A DNA stretch of 64,000 nucleotides from Apostichopus japonicus (Eukaryota; Echinodermata; Holothuroidea; Aspidochirotida; Stichopodidae): positions 21,366,376-21,430,375 of the forward strand of contig NC_092567.1 in NCBI RefSeq assembly GCF_037975245.1, given 5' to 3'. The first letter of the stretch is position 1. Each line of letters opens with the position of its first letter. Of this stretch, positions 13,010 to 22,814 are shown in pieces. Both the position numbers and the translations under genes were made by a program. The notes under the pieces are model-generated. The model made no database searches, had not been told where the DNA came from, and saw only the letters and a list, made by a program, of their open reading frames with translations.

Positions 13010-13190
13010 GTGTACCGGGGTTGCTTCATCCTCTCTTACCTGTCTCCATAATTGAATTAAGCACTTTCCGATCTAACCTAACCAACACAGTTGGTATCAT
13101 TCTAGCACTGTGCTACACATATCCCACTTTCTGGGGCACAGCCTTAATATCTCCTTCCTCCGATTTTACCATTTAAATGTCTAACTTATC
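13010..13190 (+). repeat. dispersed repeat R1, diverged copy
   Basis: Recognisable by CTCTTACCTGTCTCC, a CATTCTAGCACTGTGC segment and a CCGATTTTACCATTTAAATG segment in the order expected for R1. It lies just upstream of a well preserved copy. Confidence 0.5.
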
Positions 13191-13214
13191 ACAGGCTTGT
13201 AAATCCATGAATAT

Positions 13215-13530
13215 CTACTTGTTTGGGGAATTAACTTTGTTCCTCGCTTACCTGTCTCCTCACAACCTTAGCACCAGTTCTACCGTGCCTACTGTATCAT
13301 GTCCATGGTATTCCTTTTAACACTGTGCACCCTCCATGTCCCTCCTTCTCATTCTACCATCTTAAGTACCTACATGTGTTTTTCGATTGGGACTTTTTCC
13401 TTCGAATTTAGTCCTTTTGGTAGTGGAAGTTTTGGGAGTTCTTTTCTTCTATCGGATTCTAGAACTCTTAGACGTCTCTTCCAGCCCAATAAGTATCCTT
13501 TTCTGGTAATAGGGAAGGGATTTGGAGGGA
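13215..13530 (+). repeat. dispersed repeat R1, long copy
   Basis: Well preserved, from an upstream TTGTTTGGGGAATTAAC segment through CGCTTACCTGTCTCC, TTAACACTGTGCACCCTC, TTCTCATTCTACCATC and TTTTTCGATTGGGAC to a 3' part shared with the 7.1-kb copy (AGACGTCTCTTCCAGCC and GATAAG/CAATAAG-like words). Confidence 0.8.
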
Positions 13531-14534
13531 ATGTTGTTGTCCTTATATGTTTATTGAAATTTCAACAAGATAAGGCTTGCATTCAATTGTTCCTTGCTTA
13601 CTCTCCTTCTAGCTCACACTGGTAGCACCATAGGTAGCTCTTATGCTATATATACATAAGTCATGAATATTCATATTTCATATTGTTTATTCATAGTGAT
13701 GATTATGCATTTTATAGATCTCTCAATCTCTTCCTACGTAGATACTAACTCCGCTCAGATACATTCTGCTCATAAACATCAGCTATTTTAAATGAATTCA
13801 TGGAAAGTGGGAGGAAAAAAAAATCAAACGTCAGCTTTCTTTGGCGACTTCTTGCTGGTTTGCCTTCTTGGGTGACCTAATTTGCCCGGCATACCCCAAT
13901 CAGTGTCTCTGACGATCATTATAACAGAATCAAGCGTGGCTTATTTGCGGGCTAAATGCAATAACTAACTGCTGTAGCGCTAGGTTTTATTCAATTAGCC
14001 CGTCCGCGAGTGTGTCTATTATACAGTTTAGTCTTTTTGTTTTTCTTGGCAAGAAGTTCTCTTTTCCCGAATGAGTAAACAGAACTACGTGCCCTTGAGA
14101 TCCCTTCCTAGTTGATGAGATGTTATTTTTAGGTTCCATTTTGCCTTCTCTATCTCTCTCTCTCTCTACCCTTCATATTTAAACCCTGTAAGCATGAATA
14201 TGTAATGACTGAATGTTTTAAAATTAGGTTATGCGAATTCATGGATGTTTTTTTTTAAGAATGTTTTCTCTTTCTCTCTGTTGGAAGCAGTGCAAGTTAG
14301 AGAAAGGTTTTAACAAATGGCTTTAGGAATCTCAGCTACAAGAAACGCAAAAAAATCAAAACGAAAAGGCAAAAAAAGAACACTTGGATGAAGACAGAAA
14401 AAGGCCTTAAGAAATATTCTTCTCTAATAATTATGGGTATTTAAAAACTTCAATTTTTCTCTTCCCTGTGGCTGAATCACTGAACTGAAACTACCTACAT
14501 AAGTCTTGAAAAATCTTTGCCTCCTGTTATACAT
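13531..14534. other. non-coding DNA, possible conserved patch
   Basis: The stretch 13830-14050 is less AT-rich and less repetitive than its surroundings. It has no open frame with splice sites, so a regulatory element is conceivable but unsupported. The remainder is AT-rich with a short TC repeat near 14150-14170. Confidence 0.35.
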
Positions 14535-14782
14535 ATATATATACACTTCTCAAAAAATACACATAAAAATACACATATTTACTTCGTTCCCCACTTACCT
14601 GTCTCCCCACAACCTATGCACCGCATTCTACCGTGTCTAGAATGCCCTGGTAATCTTTTAACACTGTACACCCTCACTGGCCCTAATGGCCTTCCTTCAT
14701 TTTTCTACCCACAAAGTGTCTCACTGTGTTTTTCGGAGTTATATATATACACTTCTCAAAAAATACACATAAAAATACACAT
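14535..14782 (+). repeat. R1 copy between 42-bp perfect direct repeats
   Basis: An R1 copy at 14577-14740 is bounded by two identical 42-base direct repeats, 14535-14576 and 14741-14782. Each starts ATATATATACACTTCTC and ends AAAAATACACAT. The R1 part starts ATTTACTTCGTTCCCC and ends near TTTTTCGGAGTT. This layout resembles insertion with a very long target duplication. Confidence 0.85.
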
Positions 14783-14847
14783 GAATGTGCACGGTGATCA
14801 TTGCTGTTGTAGGCATAACTACAATATGAGTAGAGTGTGATGACAAA

Positions 14848-14930
14848 TTTACTTTGTGCCTCGCTTACCTGTTTCCTCTTCATCATCTTGCACTGTACTT
14901 GCTCCACCGTGTCTACGATGTAGAGTGACA
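14848..14930 (+). repeat. dispersed repeat R1, 5' fragment
   Basis: Has AAATTTACTTTGTGCC, CTCGCTTACCTGTTTCC and a weak CCACCGTGTCTACGATG segment, after which similarity fades. An opposite-strand R1 piece lies about 250 bases downstream. Confidence 0.55.
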
Positions 14931-15174
14931 TGGGAGCTAAAAACCTGCCCCGGGAAAAGCCCAAATGTTAAAAGGCTAATTACAGTATGGTGTTGTACAG
15001 TACAGTGAATTCCAAATGTGGATTTGAAAGACAGCAATTTCCACTGAAAAAACAAAAACAAAACAAAAAAAACAAAAACAAAAAACTTTTGTCACTTTGA
15101 GTGATATAATGATGAGGGTCATTAGCCTTAAGTGACCAGTCCCCTGTTTTTCTACCATGCTTAGAAGTTTACCA

Positions 15175-15285
15175 GTCCACTGTAGGTACGTTACAGCTAG
15201 AGTGCTGAGGTTATGAGGAGATAGGTAAGCTTATGGCTCAGCCTCGTAAATGTATCCAAACCTGGAAGGTTGGAGTACTTTTGCC
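15175..15285 (-). repeat. dispersed repeat R1, reverse copy
   Basis: Reverse-complement R1: GAGTGCTGAGGTTATGAGG, AGATAGGTAAGC and CTCGTAAATGTATCCAAACC. It shows the upstream part of the element (GGTTTGGATA then TTTAC on the element strand), also seen in the copies at 26.1 and 36.8 kb. Confidence 0.65.
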
Positions 15286-15359
15286 TCGTTAAAACTCCTG
15301 TAATTAGCATAAAGTACACTGTACTACACTCCACGTATCAAACCAATTCAAAAGGATTA

Positions 15360-15674
15360 AAGGCGATATCGCTCGTAGACTTTTTTTTGAGGGCGCTGGC
15401 ATTTTCGAGGTTTCAGCGAGGTTTAATGGGACCCCGAAAACTCACGTGACCTCGGTGGCAAATTTAGATCAGTGAATAGCACAGGCAAGCGTATGCGTAA
15501 CAAGCCCGTACCCATGCACACATAATGTTATAACACAGCATTTCAGATTATTGTACTGTTTACCGCAAAGGATTTTCGTACGCGATAGTTTGTTGTTTGT
15601 GTGCCTTTTGAGTAAAGAATACTGTACGATTTTCGTACAAATACATTCGATTAGACTAGAGTATAGTGACAATC
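15360..15674 (+). promoter_or_regulatory. putative promoter and 5' region of the orphan gene
   Basis: This short stretch directly precedes the start of the three-exon orphan gene. It is richer in CG dinucleotides than the surroundings and contains a palindromic E-box, TCACGTGA, at 15442-15449. No clear TATA box was identified. The assignment rests on position and composition only. Confidence 0.3.
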
Positions 15675-15952
15675 ATGGAAAAGGGATCAGGGCAAGGAGA
15701 ATCGGGCGAAAGAAAACGACCTTATCCTGGAACGAGCGTAGGTTCAAGTGGAGGAAAGCCATTGTTGCATGGACCTGACAAAAACAGCAGTGCAAAGGAA
15801 CAACAGCGACGAAGAGATGCCACGAAGATCTATCTTCTACGTTCCTACGTAAACTGGCAAATGGAGAAAGAACTCTACAAACATGTCCACGATTTGACTT
15901 CTGTTAGCAACGCAGATTTCGCAGAACATTTGCTTCAGGATCACACAAAAAG
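15675..15952 (+). CDS. orphan three-exon gene, exon 1
   Basis: Exon 1 begins at an ATG in good context (AATCATGG) and encodes 92 complete codons plus two bases of a split arginine codon, ending at the donor AAAAG|GTAATG. The first 40 residues are rich in Gly, Ser, Arg and Lys and look disordered. A charged segment follows (EQQRRRDATKIYLLRSYVNW), then a helical-looking part ending SNADFAEHLLQDH. Exons 2 (18350-18450) and 3 (19320-19522) join in matching phases to give 193 residues. I do not recognise the family; the Trp-plus-ADFAEHLL pattern hints at a small helical or DNA-associated module, but that is a guess. A transposon-derived origin cannot be excluded. Confidence 0.6.
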
Positions 15953-16464
15953 GTAATGATTTGCTAAGCTAGGCTAAAACTATATAGGGTACATACTAGT
16001 ACATAGTAGTACTACAGGGTATTGTCCTAGGTAACTGTCAGTATTGCGAAGTACAGAAAACTGCAAAGTTCGGACACCCCTAAGAAATACACAATTTCAC
16101 CATGATAACCTACAAGCGAAAGCCAATACCACTAAAAACTAGGAAGCTACAGTTATTTCCTCTCCAAAATGACCCGTGCGCAAGTATGTACGTACATATC
16201 TGTCAATAAAATGAAGATAGTTTTTGGGGTACTTTAAGGTTTAGGTGTTCGAACTTCGCAGTGTCTATGCTATTGTATTTGTAACATACATGATTTGATG
16301 AGCCTAGGCTTTGTAACTAGGCCTATCATTCATTATTTTTCCAATGGACCTAGCGTATGCTAACCTTATCATACTTTTCCTAGCACAAAATAGCAGTAAG
16401 TTGTATTACTGAGTCATCATCATCACTGTTTGTGAATGCTTGTCATGAGGATACTGTATAGGCC

Positions 16465-16724
16465 GTGGCTATTGTTACGACTAGTCGTAACAATTATTTA
16501 TAAACTATTCTTACGACAAAGGCAAATTCAAGTGCAGTAAAGTAAATAAAGCAACTGCGCATGTAGTAGGGGTAACCCTAACCCTAAACATAACCCTAAA
16601 TCTCAATCCTAACCCTAACCGGAAGTTATTGTTACTCCTCGTCGTAAAATTAGTACTCCTAATCATAAAAATAGCCCATGCGTAGTCGGAAATTATTCTT
16701 ACAACTAGTCGTAAGAATAGCCAC
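16465..16724. mobile_element. 260-bp MITE with palindromic inverted ends
   Basis: The ends form a terminal inverted repeat of about 32 bases: GTGGCTATTGTTACGACTAG at the left and, reverse-complemented, GTGGCTATTCTTACGACTAG at the right. Each end is itself nearly palindromic around GACTAGTC; the left one is a perfect 24-base palindrome at 16471-16494. There is no coding capacity. A TSD is not certain; TACTGTATA occurs close to both ends but not abutting. The centre carries a telomere-like tract. Confidence 0.65.
16571..16620. repeat. interstitial telomere-like tract (TAACCC)n, degenerate
   Basis: About eight imperfect TAACCC/CTAAAC units, for example TAACCCTAACCCTAAACATA, lie inside the inverted-repeat element. 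TTAGGG is the usual metazoan telomere unit. It may derive from telomere capture or be an internal part of the element family. Confidence 0.7.
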
Positions 16725-18349
16725 TTTGTACTGTATACAGTTAAAAATTAAAATATCCTTCCTAAAGAAGACTGACAGGGACTGGGGGTCTTTAGTTTCA
16801 CTCCTCATATTTATGCCATGGAAAGCTGGGCCTTCTCATCACCAAAAAGTAAACTGTTTTTTTGCCTCAACAAATTGATGGAAATATATTTTCTAACCAC
16901 TAGGCCTAGGTGATCTGTTCATCCCCACCCCTCCAGGTTCTAAATTGTTATCAGCTGTCCTTGTTTGAGGAATAATTCTTGTGAATGAGCATTTGAAAGA
17001 AAAGCCTCACCTATGCCCAGTCATAATTAACTAGGCATATAACATAGGACTAAGGCCTATAGTATTAGTAATAAGTATCTGAATTTAGTGTTCATAGTAA
17101 CTGTATTCCCTAATTTTGTAATATACACCAGTGAGGAAGGCCTACTGTGCTGTACAAGTACAACCACATGGACCTGCAATTTTTCCTATAAAAATAATGC
17201 ATCTACTGTACATAAATAATTTAGAATCACTACTAACTGATTCACATGTTTTCACACCGCTGCGTATGCAACTAGACCTTATGTTTTTCTAAGGTCAGCC
17301 ACAGCCAGCATATATGCAATCAAGTTTTAATGGTACATTTGGGCAATAGGGTGTTATACTGTTATCTACTGACTGTCTGTCCAATATTCCAGCAATTATG
17401 TGTACATTTCTGTGCTTGGGATTTTTGAAGGAACCCAACTGCTATGCAAGAAATTAGGTAAATTAGCCTCACAAATTGAGGGACCATATTAGTACATATA
17501 GCTATACCTTTATAAACCTTTATATAGCCATGCCTGGAGGTAAGAAAGTACCAGTTTTTTTTGTGTAGGCCTGATGCTCATACTTTATGATGCTGTGCTA
17601 AGTTATCATATTTTTTATATATAGTCAGTACTATGCTTGTTTTTGTTCAGCTTCTTGTGAATGATCTGATGTTTAGTGTTCAAAAATTATAATATCTATT
17701 AAATTTGGTGGCCGAAACTATCTCTTGTGGAGAGTAATCTAGCGTTAAATTAATGGTAGTCTGAAATCAAGCTATTCATGTAAACAGGAATTTTTCACAA
17801 TGGTGTCATGGAGTAAGCTAGCATCTCAATTCTCACTCATGAAACCAACTGCTCACATAAACAGGAAGTTTACACAGTAGGTAAATAATGAGTGTACATC
17901 AAACTTTGATCAAAAGACTGGACATCTTTTAGCGATATGAAACCAATCAGTTCACTAAGACAGGAAGTTTACATAGTAAATTTTACATTGACATGTGAGC
18001 TCAAGTTGTTGGGCAAGCAGTTGGGCAACACAAAATTATCCTTACAATTCTTGAAAGGTACCGCGGTTTATGGATATGTTGAAGAAGAGTATGAAAGAAT
18101 ATCTCATCCTTATCTGGGTTTAAATCAATGTGGGTTAACAATATGTTATTATTGAAATCTGCCTAAGTGTTTGTTTGTTACTTTTCTCTTTCATATTTTT
18201 TCTTGGGTAGGTATGATAAAAACATGTATGTTTGTAATGATTTGGTCATTACCAGATTCATTACGCATACAATTAAGCTTGGGGTGTACAGTAAAATTAC
18301 TATTTCAGTTATATGATTTACAGACAATTTTTTTTGTTTCATTGTATAG

Positions 18350-18450
18350 GTTTCAAATGCATCTTTTCCGGAAAGATGCTGAAAGTCAAACAGAGGCATT
18401 CTCAGCGGCTGTCACCACAGAAAGATCAGTTGACACTCAGAAAGGAGAAG
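18350..18450 (+). CDS. orphan three-exon gene, exon 2
   Basis: This 101-base exon follows a T-rich tract and the acceptor GTATAG. Its first base completes the arginine codon split by intron 1. It then encodes FQMHLFRKDAESQTEAFSAA, continues through a Thr/Ser-rich segment to TQKGE, and ends GAAG|GTAAAT with one base of the next codon. It reads without stop only in the frame dictated by exon 1, and that frame is continued by exon 3, which is the main evidence that this is a real spliced gene. Confidence 0.6.
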
Positions 18451-19319
18451 GTAAATTTATATGTTTATCCTTGCATGAATTACAGACTGGAAGAGCAGTG
18501 CTAATCTTATCTGATCTGGTGTGATCAGAAAAATAATACAATTTCATTCTCATTAAATTCCAAAAGAAAAGAAAAAGATGGTAGCTTATTGCTCATCCAC
18601 TAAAAAGCATACATGTGTATGAGAATTTATAAAAGTAAGTGGGCCTGATATTATCAGGATCTTCTTTAGAGGCAAACTGACTAGTAACAGTAAATTCAAG
18701 AGACACAATAGAGCCTGGAACAGAGAGGACATGGTGAACACAAAGAAAGAAGTTAATGGTGTATTGAACAAAAGGAGTCAGTGAAAGCAGAGGTATTTAG
18801 ATAAACTGTGGAGTACAAAGCGAGGATTAAGTAAGGAGAGAGGGCGAATAAACTATAGCAGAATACAGAGATGGAGCAGGATAAAGTTAGTCATGTCCTT
18901 CCTGTACATTGAGCCCATTCAGTTGAATGGTGCTAGGGCACTCCGTCCACTCTCTCTATCTCTGCTGTGGTGTACTGTGTCTGAGATGGTTAGTCTACGA
19001 AGTTAGTTACCTGTTGGGACATGTCTTTAATGGTATGATTGGGGAGCTGAAAGTGTTCCCCTACTGGAGTCTCCATTTTCATGGTATTGACTTGTGACTA
19101 GAACTGCTTCTTGAAGGTGGTCTTGGTTTCACCAACATACTTGTAACTTCAATGTCCTCTAAACTCAATGACACCATTTAAATTGAAATATCAGTTTCCA
19201 GTGCTGCATAAGTGTGATAAGTTCTAAACAAAAGGTACTGTATATTTTTAGTCACAGCCATAGAAGCTATAGCAGGATACTTGCAATCTAGTAACTATTG
19301 TTTTATGTAATCTCTACAG
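18451..19319 (+). other. intron 2 of the orphan gene
   Basis: It starts GTAAAT and ends TCTCTACAG. It contains an antisense remnant of a GIY-YIG retroelement (about 18885-19190), and I see no other feature. Confidence 0.5.
18885..19190 (-). mobile_element. Penelope-like GIY-YIG endonuclease remnant
   Basis: Read on the minus strand, 19100-19145 translates to YKYVGETKTTFKKQF, a typical GIY-YIG endonuclease start. After a stop it continues to METPVGEHFQLPNHTIKDMS, which matches the later conserved HF..P.H...DM segment of such domains in Penelope-like elements. Several stops interrupt the frame and no reverse-transcriptase part is visible nearby. It is therefore a short dead 3' fragment, antisense within the host gene's intron. 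Other GIY-YIG-carrying elements are possible. Confidence 0.6.
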
Positions 19320-19522
19320 ATACTCCTGATCCAGTTACTTCAACACCTCTCAAGAAGCCATCTGCCAATGTTCTGTCCAATGTCACCAGTAGGATTAGAT
19401 ATGGAGCAGCATGGGAGAGAAACCTCAGACTATACGAATACACATTGCCACATTTACATGATCCTGAACAAAAGAGATCATACATATGGCAGGGGCAAGC
19501 ACTTTTCCCAGACTTTTGTTGA
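19320..19522 (+). CDS. orphan three-exon gene, exon 3 with stop
   Basis: After the acceptor CTCTACAG the exon completes a split aspartate codon and encodes TPDPVTSTPLKKPSANVLSN, then SRIRYGAAWERNLRLYEYTL and a C-terminus ending LFPDFC before TGA. The segment is basic, with aromatic residues spaced through it. No zinc-finger, kinase, receptor or other familiar signature is visible, and there is no signal peptide or membrane segment in the full prediction. A shifted frame stays open for about 40 more bases past the stop. A longer isoform by alternative splicing near the end is therefore possible. Confidence 0.55.
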
Positions 19523-20941
19523 CAGGTTGTGCGACATTCACAAACGTTGGATTAGCAGCTAATGATACATCTGCATCACCAGATTGAGATAAATTGCTTT
19601 CGTCCATTTTGTTCGATAGTAGCTATGACTGTAAATCAGGAGCTTGGCCACCCTCTAAGTCAAGGTGGGCAAGGTTGGGGAAATTCAATCAAGGAGTAAC
19701 AATCAGAGAATGGCCAGCTTTATATTATTGTATATAGGCCTACACGCACAGCGTGTATAAATATCTGTATCGGTTTATTTATACTGGTGTTCATTTCCGT
19801 TGCCAGGAGGGGATATGATTTGAACATGGGGGAGGGTGTGGGGGGTGGGGAGGGGGTCCCATTTGAAGTGTCCAAACGATGCTAATCTTTACATCTATCT
19901 TCTTGAATCACATGTACCCCTATCGACACGATCAATCAGTCCTGTCTCTCACCTCCTCTCATGCACTGGTGTATTTATTTCCTGGCAAGATAACAGTTAG
20001 GCATAGTAAGGGTCAGAGGTCATCACAACTTAAAGAGTTGTGCGAGTCCCTGTGGTCTCTTACATCCTGGTAGCAGTAGAGAGAAGAAGCCTAATAGATC
20101 AGAAACCATAATCATCTTCTGTTGTGTCTTATTTTCCAGCATCCTTGAAACATTATATCCTTCCCCTTTGATTTGTTGATGTCATAAAGCTGTAATTATG
20201 TTGTGCATTATTTTATTCCAGTATTTAGATTGTATATTCTTCTTGTGTATTTGACAGTATCCCAGTGATCTCCATTTTTCTGCTCTTGGTTTTTTTTCTC
20301 TGTACTTTCATATCATATCTATCTCTACCCATAGCCTCCATCTCCACATTTTCTTTACTTTCTTCCTCCATCCCTTCATCTGTCTTTCACTCTTTCTTTT
20401 TTGACCTCTTTCCTCCCCTCTGTTTACCCTGTATGTTTTAGTTTGCCAACTCCCCCCCCCCCCCCGCATCTCACCCCCAAAAAAGTTCACAAGGTTGACA
20501 AGTCTCCCCGTGCTAGTCCCAAGCTATACACCCTTGTTGTGGTGACCATTCAATATACTTGCGGATCAAATGGAAAGCCCCACCCCCACCCCTTATTCTC
20601 AGTGTAATGAATCGGCAAATGGAAGATTATTCGGAGTTGTTTGTGATGGTTCAATGATCTTATAGTCAGGCATAGGCCTATATGGTTCTCTTTGTCCTTC
20701 ATTGCCGTCGAAGTTTGAAATGAATTAATCGTGCTAGGAACTTCCGGGCAATGTTTAATTTTCTGTGGCAAGAAAAAAAGCTTCCCCCAGTCTCTCCTGG
20801 TTGACTATATAGAGCCTGTACGCCTATATGGTCACACAATAGTATAGATAAGTATGATCCATGCAGACAGCTAGTATATATTTTTTTTAAATTCAATCCA
20901 ATTTCAGTTAAAGTTTCGAGTTGTAATTCGAGTCAGTCGAG
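19523..20941. other. downstream non-coding DNA
   Basis: Includes the presumed 3' UTR of the orphan gene. No AATAAA was noticed within the first 1.4 kb, so the polyadenylation site is not placed. A G-rich patch lies at 19825-19860, a TC-rich tract at 20330-20420 and a 14-base C run at 20452-20465. Confidence 0.45.
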
Positions 20942-21085
20942 ATGAGGTGCCCCATGGTGGAGCTGGGTAACCCACCCCAACCCCGTTGCCGACTTTTTGG
21001 CATTTCGTTGGGAGCCGTTCGGAACAAGAAGCAGGAGAGTCAATTCTGGGAGTACAGTACGCTGGAAAGCAATACACTGACGTGA
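20942..21085 (+). CDS. small orphan ORF, 47 codons
   Basis: An ATG at 20942 opens a 47-codon frame beginning MRCPMVELGNPPQPRCRLFG and ending ESNTLT. The local composition is clearly less AT-rich than the flanks, and there is an in-frame stop upstream. I recognise no family. It could be an exon of an unseen gene, a small peptide gene or chance. I regard it as weakly supported. Confidence 0.2.
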   Translation: MRCPMVELGNPPQPRCRLFGISLGAVRNKKQESQFWEYSTLESNTLT

Positions 21086-21755
21086 TTTAGAAAAAAAAGG
21101 TTTTGCTTTGACGGCCGATGCTCAGCGAGACACTTTTCAATGGAAATAACTATTAGTTTATTGTTCATGTACTTATTCCCTTTTTGCCAATCCTTTCTAA
21201 AGAGGGTGGAGCCGCCCCTTATGGCAACGTATTTTCCTTCCCTTTTCCGTTCAAGTTTCGTTTTTTTTAATTCGGGTCAAGAGGTGCAAGGACAGGGTTT
21301 ACGTGCACCGGTTAGGAGGACGGGGTGCAGCTAGGGCAAGTGCTCTGTGATCGCCTAAAGGGCCCGTTGCCAGGGGTCCAAAAATAAATATACATATTTA
21401 TCTATATATGGTGTATGACATAAAATGCTTTGTCTTACCCTCCTGATATATAACTAAAATTTATATATAAAATACAATGTAAGCTGTGACTCTGTCTATG
21501 TATAATTAATACCTATATTGGCTGAAATACCACTTGTTCACACATGACGGACTTGACTTTACGTTTGATACCCAATTTTGTAATCACTTCAGTCAATTTT
21601 TTCACTCATTCGCGTTTGTCTTTTTGTGACACCAGTCAGCGTGAATCAGACATAAAGTTCATAACTATTAGTTTCTTGAGCTGTTTCTTGACTTCGACTG
21701 CTCACCATGTAGGCCTAAAAGAGTAAAAGCAGGGAACTGCTAGAGCCTAGAGTAG
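21086..21755. other. non-coding DNA, no gene seen
   Basis: Contains a patch at 21255-21375 that resembles repeat-derived sequence (GGGCAAGTGCTCTG...AAAGGGCCCGTTGCC), followed by AATAAA at about 21384. No exon is supported. Confidence 0.4.
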
Positions 21756-21942
21756 CAGCTCCCTGGTCAAACTATTACGCCTGATGCAAAGCTCGACCGT
21801 AACCTATACTGTACAGCCCATTAGTTGTGAAAAGTTCTGAACGTAAAACAAAGCACAGAGTTTTGTATCACACAACACACACGAAAACGCGGCGTAATAC
21901 CGCATACTACTGACCAGGGAGTTGTTCCATAACAACTCCCTG
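21756..21942. repeat. nested inverted repeats
   Basis: A perfect 12-base hairpin (CAGGGAGTTGTT, loop CCAT, AACAACTCCCTG) lies at 21915-21942. Its left arm is also nearly complementary to CAGCTCCCTGGTCA at 21756-21769, giving a larger 14-base inverted repeat (one mismatch) that spans about 140 bases. It may be the end of a small foldback element. Confidence 0.6.
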
Positions 21943-21963
21943 TACTGCCACAGACAAGAAACT

Positions 21964-22164
21964 ATGCAGGAATTTCGCCAAGGCCACCGTTCAAGTAACC
22001 GAACCCGTTTATTGCTTACTAGCCGTAAATACTGGATTGATGAGAAATTACGAGACAACAGCGACGAACCGGTAGAGGGTAGTATTGATATTATTTTTGA
22101 ATCGGGTGGTGTGAAGGACAGAATTTACGAGGAAATTACGAGCGATCCCACCTTTAATTGCTAA
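21964..22164 (+). CDS. small orphan ORF, 66 codons
   Basis: The frame from ATG 21964 begins MQEFRQGHRSSNRTR and includes KYWIDEKLRDNSDEPVEGS. It ends with an acidic segment IYEEITSDPTFNC before TAA. Amino-acid use looks protein-like (charged, few Phe/Leu runs), unlike most frames here. It starts 22 bases after the hairpin at 21915-21942. An acceptor-like CTATGCAG just before GAATTTCGCC would also allow it to be a terminal exon. I do not recognise it. It could be a remnant of a transposon ORF. Confidence 0.3.
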   Translation: MQEFRQGHRSSNRTRLLLTSRKYWIDEKLRDNSDEPVEGSIDIIFESGGVKDRIYEEITSDPTFNC

Positions 22165-22563
22165 GTTTGTAAATCAAGGGACTTGCTTAATTTTGTAATC
22201 TAGTTTCGTCATATTTTAAGAAACTCGATCACCAGATTTTGGAGAAGAAAGAAAACAATTATGGATGAGTTAGTGTCAATTCAATGTCATTTGTTGCCAG
22301 CTATAGCCTATCGGTTGGTCTATCTTTTACTGTTGATCTCATTAATAATTTTTTGTTTTTGTAAGATTTATTTCTTAGCAGAATTTCAATGACACTACTG
22401 TTTTTTTATATTTTTTTTTTATCTTCCTTATGTAAGTACACGAATATGTGAGGTGTGAGGCAGACAGGAAACGTTAGATGCAGTTTGCCTCAACAATTCC
22501 AGTTCGATCTGTAAAAGCTAAAGTATGCAATGGAAATCGTAGGTTGTTAATACGAAATAGATA
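22165..22563. other. non-coding DNA, no gene seen
   Basis: AT-rich sequence with T runs near 22400-22425. It possibly contains the 3' UTR of the small ORF. Nothing else is supported. Confidence 0.45.
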
Positions 22564-22814
22564 TATTGTATTGTATTGTATTGTATTGTATTGAATTTTA
22601 GATCCTCCTGCAAGCAGGAACTCGCGAAGAAGCCTCATTGGCTTATTCAAAGCCGCAAGCTGACCGAAGTCTGTCTCTTAGATTCATATTTAACGTCCAT
22701 GATTATGAATTGTCAACAACTCTGTAACTGGACGACATACATTAATCTTGGAGTGACTTGAACCGGGGACCTTATGATTGGTAGGCACCGGCATGAACCA
22801 TTGAGCTAACACAC
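22564..22814 (-). mobile_element. tRNA-derived SINE
   Basis: Read on the minus strand from about 22814, it starts with a pol III A-box-like TGTTAGCTCAATGGTTCATG and about 30 bases later a B box, CCCCGGTTCAAGTCA. A tRNA-unrelated body of about 170 bases follows. It ends in a pentanucleotide tail of about five CAATA units (TTGTA units on the plus strand, 22564-22593). Head, body and simple-repeat tail are the standard SINE layout. The tRNA head is too diverged to name a parent tRNA. Confidence 0.8.

Larger units (their letters stand above)
15953..18349 (+). other. intron 1 of the orphan gene
   Basis: It starts GTAATG and ends at a pyrimidine-rich tract followed by ATTGTATAG. Apart from a 260-bp inverted-repeat element at 16465-16724, it holds AT-rich sequence. 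A loosely repeated theme AAACCAACT/AATCA...CAGGAAGTTTACA occurs at about 17780-17980, and I see no further exon. Confidence 0.5.

Noticed and set aside
14517-14964. Two open frames of 107 and 93 codons on opposite strands
   Set aside because: Both consist mainly of R1 and its flanking direct repeats.
22754-22814. Possible tRNA gene (A and B box on the minus strand)
   Set aside because: No acceptor stem or clean anticodon arm. The boxes belong to a SINE head with a body and CAATA tail.
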